Shown: positions 17,496 to 26,008 of the stretch, piece by piece
Numbering within the stretch: the stretch's first letter is position 1
Layout: every line of letters starts with the position of its first letter
Origin: Clostridia bacterium
GTDB taxonomy: Bacteria > Bacillota > Clostridia > Oscillospirales > CAG-272
Assembly: GCA_017621415.1 (NCBI GenBank)
Contig: JAGATD010000043.1
Coordinates: forward strand, 1 to 64,000
Direction: 5' to 3'
DNA length: 64,000 bases
Notes under the pieces: model-generated
The model's database searches: none
What the model was told of the DNA's origin: nothing
The model's input: only the letters and a program-made list of their open reading frames with translations
Position numbers and translations under genes: made by a program

Positions 17496-18338
17496 TTAGT
17501 TGTTAAACTGATCTATAAGTGTCATTCGTTTTGCGGAATATTTGTAGGCGTTTTCAAAATCGGCAAGCTGCTTAAAGCAGGTTTCCATATCGGTGTAAAG
17601 CGTAAGAACAAGATAGGCATTATAATTTTTCTGGTTCTTTGCTGATTCAATCTCTCTTAAAATCGCAAGGGCATCTATGTACTTTCTTTCCTTAATAAGC
17701 TGTTTTGCGGCAATATGCATAGAAAAAACGCGATCTGAGTAATTGTGAGACATATCTCCGGTTATAAATTTGTAAAAATCTAATTCAAAGCTATGTAAAA
17801 CGGTTTTTTCAAACCGTTCTGTGTCAAGCTCAAGAAGAGGTGATTTAATATTCATAGCCAATGACAAATAAAGCTCCACTAAACACTCTATTCTATCCGA
17901 GCGATAAATAGTACAATCCATTTCCTCTTTTGCGAGTGTGAGCAGTTTCATAGCGCTCTTTAACGAGCCCTCAAGTGTCGCCTGCTTTCCAAGCTCAAAA
18001 TAACAAACCGCAAGAATATAAGAAAGCTCATCGTCTGTTTTTTCGAGAGTTTTTATGGATTCAATACATTTTTTGTACTTTTTTTCATTAAAATTGCTTT
18101 TTATCGAGGCGATTTTCTCTGATTTTTTGTAGAAGAAAAGGTCGTCGCTTTCCGAAACAAGGTAAGACATAGGCAGCTCAAGAGATAATGCCAAAAACCT
18201 TAGTGTATCAAGGGAGGGGGTAGCTTTATCATTCTCAATTTCGCTGAGCATATTTCTTGTTATTCTGCCTGCGCACAGAGCCTCTTGGGTGATTTTTTTG
18301 TTTTTTCTTTCTGTTTTTATTTTTTGTCCTAAAGTCAT
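17496..18338 (-). CDS. XRE-family regulator with C-terminal TPR-like helices
   Basis: DNA-binding regulator of 280 residues. The N-terminal helix-turn-helix (about residues 5-60: LGQKIKTERKNKKITQEAL, then MLSEIENDKATPS) is a classic HTH_3/Cro domain, and the remaining 215 residues are helical, leucine/tyrosine-rich repeats typical of Rgg/PlcR/SinR-like TPR regulators that respond to peptides or protein partners. No Cys or metal site. AGGTG lies six bases upstream of the ATG. It is downstream of, and probably co-transcribed with, the Xer-type recombinase gene (45-base gap). Its targets are unknown; the adjacent decarboxylase operon has an operator-like promoter and is a plausible one. Confidence 0.82.
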   Translation of the reverse strand: MTLGQKIKTERKNKKITQEALCAGRITRNMLSEIENDKATPSLDTLRFLALSLELPMSYLVSESDDLFFYKKSEKIASIKSNFNEKKYKKCIESIKTLEKTDDELSYILAVCYFELGKQATLEGSLKSAMKLLTLAKEEMDCTIYRSDRIECLVELYLSLAMNIKSPLLELDTERFEKTVLHSFELDFYKFITGDMSHNYSDRVFSMHIAAKQLIKERKYIDALAILREIESAKNQKNYNAYLVLTLYTDMETCFKQLADFENAYKYSAKRMTLIDQFNN

Positions 18339-18383
18339 AAAACACCTAAAAATTAAAATATTAAGATATAATATAGGGCAGAG

Positions 18384-19406
18384 TTATTTTTTGTTTTCTA
18401 TAACAACATCCGAGAGTGGATTTGCATCAACTGCGCTTTCAAGATTTGCGCTTGTTAAGTGAGTATAGATTTGAGTAGTGTTAAGCTGCTCATGACCGAG
18501 CACATCCTTAAGAACCCTTATATCTACCTTTCCGCTTTGGTACATAAGAGTCGCTGCCGTGTGCCTTAATTTATGGACAGAGAGCCCTCTGTCACCAAGT
18601 CCCGCAAGGTCGAGATATTTATAAATAATCCATTGAACTGTTTTGTTCGATATGCGCTGCTGTCTTTTGCTTAGGAAAAACGCTTTGTCTGATGTTCGGA
18701 TAAATCTTGGATCAAGTCTAACTTTAAGATAAGATTTAACAGCCAGCTTCGCTGCATTGTTAAGATAAATAATGCGCTCTTTGTTTCCTTTACCAAGAAC
18801 CTTTACCGTATTTAGTTCTGAGTCAAAGCTGGATAGATTTAATCCTACAAGCTCTGATAAACGCATTCCGGTATTCAGAAAAAGAACTATTATTGCGTAG
18901 TCTCGCTCAAGAGTTTTTGACTCCTTGTCGGATTTAACCGTTTCAAGAAGACGTACAGCCTCTTCAACATTTAAAAATTTAGGCAGAGTAGAGGCCTTTT
19001 TAGGCGGTTCGATTTCAACCGTCGGATTTGAATCAATATAGTGCTTTTTATCATGTACAAATTTATAAAAGGATCTGAGAGCTGAAATTTTTCTCATTCT
19101 GGTTGATGAATTATTGTCAAGCGAGCTTCGCGTATAGACAAGAAATTCATAAATAGATGCCGTTGTAACACTGCCTATTGTTTCAATGCTGAGGTCGGAT
19201 ATTTCTACCTTTTCAAGGTCCTCGCGCTCGTATGACAGAATATCATCCTGAACCTTATAATATCTGAAAAATGTTCTTAAGTCAAGAAGATATTCGCATA
19301 CGGTTTTTTCGCTGTTGCCTTTAACCGTTGACATATATCCTGCATACTCCCTCATAATAGGGGGAAATGTTTTAAATTCGCTGCTTTTAAAGGTTAAAAC
19401 TGCCAT
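18384..19406 (-). CDS. Tyrosine recombinase, XerC/XerD type
   Basis: Site-specific recombinase of 340 residues. It has an N-terminal SAM-like core-binding domain (about 1-125) and a catalytic domain with the full set of residues: Arg in NTGMRLSELVG, Lys in the LGKGNKERIIYL hairpin, HKLRH, LGH and the nucleophile Tyr in TQIYTH. About 40 residues longer than typical XerC/D, mostly in the N-terminal half. It could be the chromosome-dimer recombinase (no other Xer gene is in the window) or a stand-alone integrase; no attachment-site repeats or element genes are visible beside it, which favours a housekeeping role. Confidence 0.85.
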   Translation of the reverse strand: MAVLTFKSSEFKTFPPIMREYAGYMSTVKGNSEKTVCEYLLDLRTFFRYYKVQDDILSYEREDLEKVEISDLSIETIGSVTTASIYEFLVYTRSSLDNNSSTRMRKISALRSFYKFVHDKKHYIDSNPTVEIEPPKKASTLPKFLNVEEAVRLLETVKSDKESKTLERDYAIIVLFLNTGMRLSELVGLNLSSFDSELNTVKVLGKGNKERIIYLNNAAKLAVKSYLKVRLDPRFIRTSDKAFFLSKRQQRISNKTVQWIIYKYLDLAGLGDRGLSVHKLRHTAATLMYQSGKVDIRVLKDVLGHEQLNTTQIYTHLTSANLESAVDANPLSDVVIENKK

Positions 19407-19495
19407 TTTTCCTCACAAAAGTCTTTTTATAACCCTATTATACAAAATAATTTCAAAAATTTAGTGGATAAAGTGTAAACTTTTCTGAAGTAGTC

Positions 19496-19523
19496 TTGTT
19501 TTTATTTTTGTATATGTTAAAAT
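19496..19523 (+). promoter_or_regulatory. Possible promoter for the 19.5 kb membrane protein gene
   Basis: TTGTTT-N16-TAAAAT, 38 bases upstream of the chosen start; match to consensus is modest. Confidence 0.4.
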
Positions 19524-19560
19524 TAATAAAAAGACTTTTTAGAGATTGGTGGATTTTTTT

Positions 19561-20151
19561 GTGAAGCATATAAAAAGTAATTCTTATGAAATCGTAAGAC
19601 TTGTGATAAATCAGGTTGGAATATCGATTTTTGCCCTGGTTCTTTATATTTCAATGAATATTGCGGGGGAGAGCAGCGAAGAGCTTGGTTTTTCGCTTAA
19701 CCTTGTTGCTTCGGTTTTTTCTATTTTGTTTTATTGGGCGCTTCTATATTCTGTTGTCTGGGAAATAGGCGCAAAGGACAGAATAAAAATCGATAGCGGT
19801 AAAAACGAGAATTTCCCTCTCAAGGGCGCTCTTCTTTCGCTGGTTGCTAATGTTGTCAACCTTGTCTTCGCCGCAGTTATTATAGTCGGTGAGCTTGTTC
19901 GTGTTTTTGCGGGAAGTGATGCGATGAACGGTATTGTTGCTCTTCTCATTGTTGCGGTTCGATTTACATCAGCAATGTTCTTACGCACTGTAAACGCTGT
20001 TTGCTTACCGTTTGGCGGTGAAATTAATATTCTGGCGCAGGGTGTTGCCTATCTTATATTCTTTATTTTGACCGTGGGAGTTTGTCAGCTTGCGTACACT
20101 CTCGGAATGAACAATTTTAAAGTTTTCGGAAACAAACAGAAAAATAAGTAA
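19561..20151 (+). CDS. Conserved membrane protein of unknown function
   Basis: A 196-residue protein with about five hydrophobic segments and a basic C-terminus (GNKQKNK). I do not recognise a family. The GTG start was preferred over the TTG and GTG 12-15 bases upstream because GGTGGA sits eight bases before it and the resulting N-terminus (MKHIKSNSYEIVRLVINQ) is a normal short cytoplasmic lead into the first helix. It is followed by a terminator whose 3' arm contains the ribosome site of the next gene (cwlD). Confidence 0.6.
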   Translation: MKHIKSNSYEIVRLVINQVGISIFALVLYISMNIAGESSEELGFSLNLVASVFSILFYWALLYSVVWEIGAKDRIKIDSGKNENFPLKGALLSLVANVVNLVFAAVIIVGELVRVFAGSDAMNGIVALLIVAVRFTSAMFLRTVNAVCLPFGGEINILAQGVAYLIFFILTVGVCQLAYTLGMNNFKVFGNKQKNK

Positions 20152-20164
20152 TATTTTAACAAAA

Positions 20165-20203
20165 ACCTCCATATAGTTTTTTAAGCTATTGGAGGTCTTT
20201 TTT
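20165..20203 (+). terminator. Terminator/hairpin overlapping the cwlD ribosome site
   Basis: Stem ACCTCCATATAG/CTATTGGAGGT with one bulge and a nine-base loop, followed by CTTTTTT. The GGAGG in the 3' arm is also the only Shine-Dalgarno sequence for cwlD, eight bases before its ATG. Confidence 0.75.
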
Positions 20204-20944
20204 ATGCGCTGGTATATTATAAATGTAAGAAAACATAAATTTTCTGTCGCTTTATTAAGCATTGCACTGATTCTTATAATCACTCTCGCTGTTACGGTAA
20301 GCGCCGTGGGCAAGGTGTATGGGAGCGAGCTGTTTTTAACTGCGGGAACGGATATTAACAACGAAAAAATCATAATAATAGATGCAGGACACGGCGGTGA
20401 GGACAGCGGTGCGGTAGCAAAAGACGGCACCCTTGAAAAGGATATTGCTTTAAAAGTCGCTTTCGCCGTTGGAAACGCCTTTAGCGATAAGGGGTATGCC
20501 GTTGTTTATACGCGAACAGAGGATAAGCTGCTTTATGAGCCCGAGGAGAATATAAAAGGTATACGCAAAATTTCCGATTTAAAAAACAGGTGTAAGCTTG
20601 CCGAGCTTTACCCGGAAGCCGTTTTTGTAAGCATACATATGAATTCCTTTGGCGATTCAAAATATTCGGGACTTCAGGTTTACTATTCCGAAAATAACGA
20701 GCAGAGCCGCATTATTGCCGATTCTGTACAAGCAAGGGTTAAAAAAGATGTTCAGACAGAAAACAACAGAACTACAAAAAAAGGAAAAGGAATTTATATT
20801 CTTGAGAACATAGAAAATCCCGCAATACTCATAGAATGCGGATTTTTAAGCAACGAAGAGGAGTGTAAAAAACTTTCGGAAAAAGAATATCAAAATATGT
20901 TGAGTTTTTCGATAGTTTGTGGTATTATAGATGTGTTAGAATAA
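20204..20944 (+). CDS. cwlD: N-acetylmuramoyl-L-alanine amidase, CwlD type
   Basis: Zinc amidase (Amidase_3) that cleaves the stem peptide from muramic acid. In spore formers CwlD, together with PdaA, makes the muramic-delta-lactam of spore cortex; pdaA is also in this window. A signal-anchor helix (about residues 14-36) is followed by IIIDAGHGGEDSGA (zinc His and Glu), VSIHMNSF (zinc His) and AILIECGFLSN (catalytic Glu). At 246 residues it matches CwlD length and lacks cell-wall-binding repeats. Start set at the ATG behind GGAGG; the upstream TTG in the same frame lies inside the terminator stem. radA follows after 22 bases. Confidence 0.85.
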   Translation: MRWYIINVRKHKFSVALLSIALILIITLAVTVSAVGKVYGSELFLTAGTDINNEKIIIIDAGHGGEDSGAVAKDGTLEKDIALKVAFAVGNAFSDKGYAVVYTRTEDKLLYEPEENIKGIRKISDLKNRCKLAELYPEAVFVSIHMNSFGDSKYSGLQVYYSENNEQSRIIADSVQARVKKDVQTENNRTTKKGKGIYILENIENPAILIECGFLSNEEECKKLSEKEYQNMLSFSIVCGIIDVLE

Positions 20945-20966
20945 GTAAAATTTAAGGATGTTAAAA

Positions 20967-22346
20967 ATGAAGGGTCCTAAAATAGTTTATGTTTGCAGAG
21001 AGTGCGGCAAAGAAAGTCCCAAATGGCTTGGCAAATGTCCAGACTGCGGAGCTTGGAATAGCTTTGACGAAGAAGAAATAATAGAAAAACCTATAAAGCA
21101 GGGTTTAAATTCAGGCAGAAGTACAAATCACGAAAAAGCCCAAAAATTTTCAGAGCTTGAATTACCTACATATATGCGTACAGGCACAGGAATGGGTGAA
21201 CTCGACAGAGTGCTCGGCGGAGGACTTGTTGATCGGTCGGTTGTGCTGCTTTCCGGTGAGCCGGGAATAGGTAAATCGACTCTTCTTTTACAGATTTGCT
21301 CGGAGCTCAGCCGTACAAGAAAGGTTTTGTATGTCTCAGGCGAGGAATCAAAGGGACAGCTTAAGATGCGTGCCGAGAGGCTTGGTATCATTGGCGATTC
21401 TATTTATCTTCTGACCGAAACAGATGTTGATGCAATTCTCGATGAATGCTCATCACTGAAGCCCGATGTTATAATTATCGATTCTATTCAAACTCTGTCA
21501 TCAATGCGTTTTACATCCGTACCCGGCAGCATAACCCAGGTTAGAGAAAGCGCTATGGCCCTTATTAATTACGGCAAGACAAACGGTTCTGCGGTTTTCC
21601 TTGTAGGACACGTAAACAAAGAGGGCGGTATTTCCGGTCCCAAGGTTGTTGAGCACATGGTTGACGCGGTTCTTTATTTCGAGGGTGAAAGAACTAACTC
21701 TTATCGCATTATAAGAGCTATTAAAAACAGATTTGGTTCGACCAACGAAATAGGCGTTTTTGAAATGGGCGACAAGGGGCTTGTTGAAATACCCAACCCC
21801 AGCGAGCTTGTTATGGCAGAGCGGCCTAAGAACACAAGCGGCTCATGCGCCGGATGTGTTATGCAGGGCTCAAGACCTATGATATCAGAAATTCAGGCTT
21901 TGGTTGCTAAAAGCGTTTACGCCACAGGAAAACGAACATCAGACGGCTTTGATTACAACAGAATGTGTTTGCTGATTGCCGTGCTTGAGAAGCGTATGGG
22001 TCTTAAATTCTATGAAAATGACGTATATCTCAATGTAGCGGGAGGTATAAGGCTTGATGAGCCCAGCGCCGACCTCTCTATCGCTATGGCGCTTATCAGC
22101 GGTATCACCGACAGGGTAATTCCCGATAATTTAATTGCCTTTGGCGAGCTCGGTCTTTCAGGCGAGGTGCGCGCTGTATCTCATATAGAGTACCGAGTAA
22201 AGGAAGCTATACGGCTTGGCTTTACAAAAATTCTTCTACCGGAGAAGAATGTTACAAAATCTCTTAAGGCTCCCGCGGGAGTTCAGATATGCGGAGTAAG
22301 CAATATATACCAGGTTCTTGCGCATATGCTCGCAAAGCCAAATTGA
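20967..22346 (+). CDS. radA: DNA repair protein RadA
   Basis: RecA-related branch-migration ATPase of homologous recombination. The N-terminal zinc finger is VCRECGKES...CPDCGAW, the RecA-like core has Walker A GEPGIGKSTLLLQ (about residues 93-105) and the RadA-specific KNRFG, and the C-terminus is a Lon-protease-like domain (SADLSIAMALIS, LGEL-type GELGLSGEVR) without protease activity. The second ATG was chosen: the first lies only two codons upstream and overlaps the AAGGA ribosome site. Normal length (459). Confidence 0.96.
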   Translation: MKGPKIVYVCRECGKESPKWLGKCPDCGAWNSFDEEEIIEKPIKQGLNSGRSTNHEKAQKFSELELPTYMRTGTGMGELDRVLGGGLVDRSVVLLSGEPGIGKSTLLLQICSELSRTRKVLYVSGEESKGQLKMRAERLGIIGDSIYLLTETDVDAILDECSSLKPDVIIIDSIQTLSSMRFTSVPGSITQVRESAMALINYGKTNGSAVFLVGHVNKEGGISGPKVVEHMVDAVLYFEGERTNSYRIIRAIKNRFGSTNEIGVFEMGDKGLVEIPNPSELVMAERPKNTSGSCAGCVMQGSRPMISEIQALVAKSVYATGKRTSDGFDYNRMCLLIAVLEKRMGLKFYENDVYLNVAGGIRLDEPSADLSIAMALISGITDRVIPDNLIAFGELGLSGEVRAVSHIEYRVKEAIRLGFTKILLPEKNVTKSLKAPAGVQICGVSNIYQVLAHMLAKPN

Positions 22347-22389
22347 TTTTAATGTCAGAGCAGGGCAAAAATATCATTTTTTAATAACT

Positions 22390-22437
22390 AACGCGGCTTT
22401 CTTTGTGCATTTTTTACAAAGCGGAGTCGCGTTTTTC
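22390..22437 (+). terminator. Terminator after radA
   Basis: Imperfect long hairpin: AACGCG/CGCG(TT) at the base and CTTTGT/ACAAAG at the top, followed by TTTTTCT. Confidence 0.75.
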
Positions 22438-22461
22438 TACACTCAGAATGCGCGATTTTTC

Positions 22462-22490
22462 TTGAAATATAAAGGAAAATAGTGTATAAT
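22462..22490 (+). promoter_or_regulatory. Promoter of the EF-G-like GTPase gene
   Basis: TTGAAA-N17-TATAAT, 64 bases upstream of the ATG. Confidence 0.82.
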
Positions 22491-22554
22491 TTAAGCAGAT
22501 GTTTTTGCGAAAGTTCGCATTGGCAATTAATTTTTTCACAAGGAGTATCTTCTC

Positions 22555-24630
22555 ATGGACCAGGTTTACACCAAAAGTATTCGTAACGTAGCCCTGCTTG
22601 GACACAGCGGAGGCGGAAAGACATCGCTTGCAGAGTCAATGCTCTATATTTCAAGACTTACAGACCGTCTTGGAAATATTGCTGACGGAAATACAGTATG
22701 CGACTACGATCCCGAGGAGACAAAGAGAGGCTATTCTATTTCTGCGGCTACCGCTCCTCTTCTTTGGAACGGTGCTAAAATAAATATTCTCGATACCCCC
22801 GGCTTCTTTGATTTTGAGGCTGAGGCAAGACAGTGTGTCAGAGCTGCGGATGCGGCTATTATTGTTATAGACGGTAAGGCAGGCATTGAGGTCGGCTCAG
22901 AGCTTGCGTGGAACCTCGCTACCGAGGCGGGAATTCCCAAGGCATTCTTTATCAACCGTTTTGATGACGGCGAAGCAAGATTTTACAAGGTATTTGGCGC
23001 TATTCGCGAAAAGTACGGCGTTAATGTATGTCCTATCCAGATTCCTATCATCGACGGTGATGCTGTTATCGGCTTTGCTAACCTTGTTGAAATGTGCGTT
23101 TACACATTTGAGAAAACAACAGGTGAGTATATTCGTAGCGCAATTCCCGATAAGTTCAAGGATGTTTGCGACGAGTATCACGCAATGCTTGACGAGGCGA
23201 TAGCGCAGACAAGCGACGAGCTTATGGAAAAGTTCTTCGGCGGTGAGCCCATCTCCCGTGAGGAGGCGCTTGAGGCTATTCACCAGGGAATAATTACAGG
23301 TGATATCGTTCCCGTATTCTGCGGCGCGGCTCTTAAGAACTGGGGAATTAAGACATTCCTTGACACAATTGCAGAGTCCTTCCCGAGACCTACAGCCCGC
23401 AAGGTTGAAAAGCTTATTGATGCCGACGGCAACCTTACGGATGTGGCTATCGATCCGGCAAGTGCCGATACATCTCTCTTTGTATTTAAGACAGTCGCTG
23501 ACCCGTTTGTCGGTAAAATGTCCTTCTTCAAGGTTATGAACGGTACTCTTAAGAAGGATATGGTGCTCAAAAATACAACAAGCGGCGCGAACGAGAAATT
23601 CAACAAGCTTTTCATTCTCCGCGGTAAAAAGCAGATAGATGTAGACGAGCTCGTCTGCGGTGATATCGGTGTTGTTGCAAAGCTTTCCGCAACAAATACA
23701 AACGACACCCTTACAACTCTCGCGGCAGATATCAAATATGCACCTATCAAGTATCCCAGACCCTACCTCACCATGGCTATCAAGCCTATGGCAAAGGGTG
23801 ATGAAGACAGAATTTCCACCGGTATTGCAAGACTTCTCGAGGAAGACCTTACAATTAAGTATGTTAACAATTCCGAGACTAAGCAGCTTACAATCTCCGG
23901 TCTTGGCGATATTCACCTTGATATAATCGTTTCCAAGCTTAAGAACCGCTTTGGCGCTAATGTTGAGCTTACAACACCCAAGATCGCATACCGTGAGACA
24001 ATTAAGAAAAAGGTTGATGTCGAGGGTAAGCACAAGAAGCAGTCCGGCGGCTCCGGTCAGTACGGTCATGTAAAAATTACATTCTCTCCCGGTGAGGCAG
24101 AGGGACTTACATTTACCGAGTCGGTATTCGGCGGCGCGGTTCCCAAGAACTTCTTCCCCGCGGTAGAGCAGGGACTTAGAGACGCAATGCAGAAGGGTGT
24201 TTTGGCAGGTTATCCTGTTGTTCATCTTGCCGCTAACCTCTACGACGGCTCTTACCACGATGTTGACTCTAACGAAATTTCCTTTAAGCTTGCTGCTAAT
24301 ATTGCATACCGTGACGGTCTGCCTCAGGCTAACCCCGTGCTTCTTGAGCCGGTTGGCGACCTTAAGGTTTATATTCCCGATGCTTATGTCGGTGATGTTA
24401 TGGGTGATTTAAATAAGCGCCGCGGAAGAGTTATGGGTATAGAGCCTGCAGGCGAGGGTACACAGGTTGTTCTTGCGGAGGTTCCTTTCTCTGAAATGAC
24501 AGATTATGTTATTGCTCTCAGAGCAGCTACTCAGGGACGCGGAAGATTTGATTTCAACTTCATAAGATACGATGAGGTTCCCGCATCTCTTACCGAAAAA
24601 ATAGTTGCTGAAGCTAAGCGCGAACAATAA
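22555..24630 (+). CDS. Elongation factor G-like GTPase (FusA2 type)
   Basis: A 691-residue translational GTPase with the domain order of EF-G. The G1 loop is GHSGGGKTS instead of the GHxDAGKT of canonical EF-G/EF-Tu, G3 is DTPGFFDF and G4 is NRFDD instead of NKMD. Domain II, the III-V region (GSGQYGHVKI, and IPDAYVGDVMGDLNKRRGR, both strongly EF-G-like) and a short C-terminus follow. These changes mark the paralogous EF-G group found in Clostridia beside the true fusA, of uncertain role (translocation-like or ribosome rescue). Own promoter and AAGGAG ribosome site; monocistronic. Confidence 0.88.
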   Translation: MDQVYTKSIRNVALLGHSGGGKTSLAESMLYISRLTDRLGNIADGNTVCDYDPEETKRGYSISAATAPLLWNGAKINILDTPGFFDFEAEARQCVRAADAAIIVIDGKAGIEVGSELAWNLATEAGIPKAFFINRFDDGEARFYKVFGAIREKYGVNVCPIQIPIIDGDAVIGFANLVEMCVYTFEKTTGEYIRSAIPDKFKDVCDEYHAMLDEAIAQTSDELMEKFFGGEPISREEALEAIHQGIITGDIVPVFCGAALKNWGIKTFLDTIAESFPRPTARKVEKLIDADGNLTDVAIDPASADTSLFVFKTVADPFVGKMSFFKVMNGTLKKDMVLKNTTSGANEKFNKLFILRGKKQIDVDELVCGDIGVVAKLSATNTNDTLTTLAADIKYAPIKYPRPYLTMAIKPMAKGDEDRISTGIARLLEEDLTIKYVNNSETKQLTISGLGDIHLDIIVSKLKNRFGANVELTTPKIAYRETIKKKVDVEGKHKKQSGGSGQYGHVKITFSPGEAEGLTFTESVFGGAVPKNFFPAVEQGLRDAMQKGVLAGYPVVHLAANLYDGSYHDVDSNEISFKLAANIAYRDGLPQANPVLLEPVGDLKVYIPDAYVGDVMGDLNKRRGRVMGIEPAGEGTQVVLAEVPFSEMTDYVIALRAATQGRGRFDFNFIRYDEVPASLTEKIVAEAKREQ

Positions 24631-24645
24631 TCAGCCATACAAAAC

Positions 24646-24688
24646 AGGGCGGTGTGCCAAAAAGCACCGCCCTAAATAATTTTTATTA
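24646..24688 (+). terminator. Terminator after the EF-G-like gene
   Basis: Stem AGGGCGGTG/CACCGCCCT with a ten-base loop; the tail AAATAATTTTTATT is only moderately T-rich. Confidence 0.7.
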
Positions 24689-24708
24689 AACAATATTCTT
24701 CAAAACTA

Positions 24709-24737
24709 TTGAATTTTTTAAAAGTTAATGCTATAAT
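24709..24737 (+). promoter_or_regulatory. Promoter of the 24.8 kb exported protein gene
   Basis: TTGAAT-N17-TATAAT, about 50 bases before the start codon. Confidence 0.8.
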
Positions 24738-24788
24738 ATAATCGTATTTTTATATGTATGCATTTTTGCTTTTATGAAAGGACTATGT

Positions 24789-25952
24789 ATGAATAAGGCG
24801 TATATGACCGCACTGAAGGTAGTTGCTTTGGTGCTTACATTTGTTTTGGGTATGCTTTCTACGCTCGCTCTCATTATCGGTGTCGGCGTTGTCGCAGCAA
24901 AGGATATATCTCTTAACAAGCTTGAGGAGATGGGTATTAAAATTGATACCAGCGAGCTGTTAGATGACGATATTGAAAGACCTGTTAGAGATATGCCTCT
25001 CCTTACCCTTATCGAGGAAATAAACTTCTTGGGCTCTATTCCCGATACAGTAAGCTTTGATTATCTTTCTAAATATTACGGTTTAATTCTCCCGCCTAAA
25101 GGTCAGAGTGATTTCTTTGACGCAATGAGAGTTACTCCTTTCTCTATCCTGTTCACACAAGAGGGTGTTGATCAGATGATGGAGGTTCTATTGCTTGGCG
25201 ATCTTATCGGATATCAGCGAGTTGATAATCCCAACTACAATCCCGATGATGAAGAATCCGGTGAAAGAGAGAAAACCTGGTATGACCCTGTTACGGGAGA
25301 AAATGTATGGATAGTTGAGTCTATAATTTGCGATTACACTCTTTATCAGCTTGTTTACGAGGGAATTGATGTACCCACGATTCTTGATCAAGTTCCTATC
25401 GGTGAAATCTTCGGCTATCACCCGGATGTTGATGGCATATGGAAGGACAACTCCGGCGAGCCTGTTCACGGTGTTATGTCCGTTATCGCTGACAAAACGC
25501 TTAACAATCTCGAAGGCGCTCTTGACGATGAGCCTATGGGTCACTTGCTTGAATACCGTTTTGTTGAGGACAGCTCTCATGAAAACGGCGGTTATTGGAT
25601 TAATCCCAATGCCGAGGAAACCGAGGTTGCTCCCTTTATGCAATATGTAGCAAGCAAAAAATTCAGTGAGCTTAACGGTTTGTATGATGAAATCACAATT
25701 GCGGATATCATTCCCGCAGATGAGCGCACAGGTTACATATATCTTGTAAGACCCGATACACATCTTTCAGAAATCTCCGGAGAAGTAAACCGTGTGTTCA
25801 GAGAAGCTACTCTTGAACAGCTTGTTGATTGCGGAGCTATAGAGCTAACTGCAGAAGAAGCAGCTTCGCTTGAAAGCAAGCCCGAGCTTAAAACCATGAC
25901 AATGAAACAAATGCTTTCGTACATTCTTTTACCTCCAGTTCCCATTCCTTAA
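24789..25952 (+). CDS. Membrane-anchored extracytoplasmic protein of unknown function
   Basis: A 387-residue protein I do not recognise. One N-terminal hydrophobic helix (about residues 8-38) anchors it in the membrane. The rest is acidic, rich in Asp, Glu, Tyr and Pro, with repeated short phrases of the type 'L..IP' and 'IADIIP' (TVSFDYLSKYYG, VPTILDQVPIGEIFG, EITIADIIPADE) that suggest degenerate internal repeats about 80-100 residues long. The downstream ATG was chosen because AAAGGA sits six bases before it; the upstream ATG overlaps that site. No cell-wall anchor signal. Ends in a Pro-rich tail. Probably a cell-surface protein. Confidence 0.6.
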   Translation: MNKAYMTALKVVALVLTFVLGMLSTLALIIGVGVVAAKDISLNKLEEMGIKIDTSELLDDDIERPVRDMPLLTLIEEINFLGSIPDTVSFDYLSKYYGLILPPKGQSDFFDAMRVTPFSILFTQEGVDQMMEVLLLGDLIGYQRVDNPNYNPDDEESGEREKTWYDPVTGENVWIVESIICDYTLYQLVYEGIDVPTILDQVPIGEIFGYHPDVDGIWKDNSGEPVHGVMSVIADKTLNNLEGALDDEPMGHLLEYRFVEDSSHENGGYWINPNAEETEVAPFMQYVASKKFSELNGLYDEITIADIIPADERTGYIYLVRPDTHLSEISGEVNRVFREATLEQLVDCGAIELTAEEAASLESKPELKTMTMKQMLSYILLPPVPIP

Positions 25953-25961
25953 ATAACATAT

Positions 25962-25994
25962 AAAAAAGAACGCCCAGCAGGACGTTCTTTTTTT
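25962..25994. terminator. Bidirectional terminator
   Basis: AAAAAAGAACG/CGTTCTTTTTT with a ten-base loop between the convergent surface-protein and NagB-like genes; A-run and T-run on the two sides make it work on both strands. Confidence 0.82.
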
Positions 25995-26008
25995 GTTTGA
26001 AAAAAGTA

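Noticed and set aside
18384-19406. Integrase of an integrated element beside the decarboxylase operon
   Set aside because: No excisionase, relaxase, phage genes or flanking direct repeats; the adjacent genes look chromosomal, so a Xer-type housekeeping role is preferred.
22897-24258. 453-codon open frame on the minus strand
   Set aside because: Antisense to the EF-G-like gene; same kind of shadow, without ribosome site or motifs.
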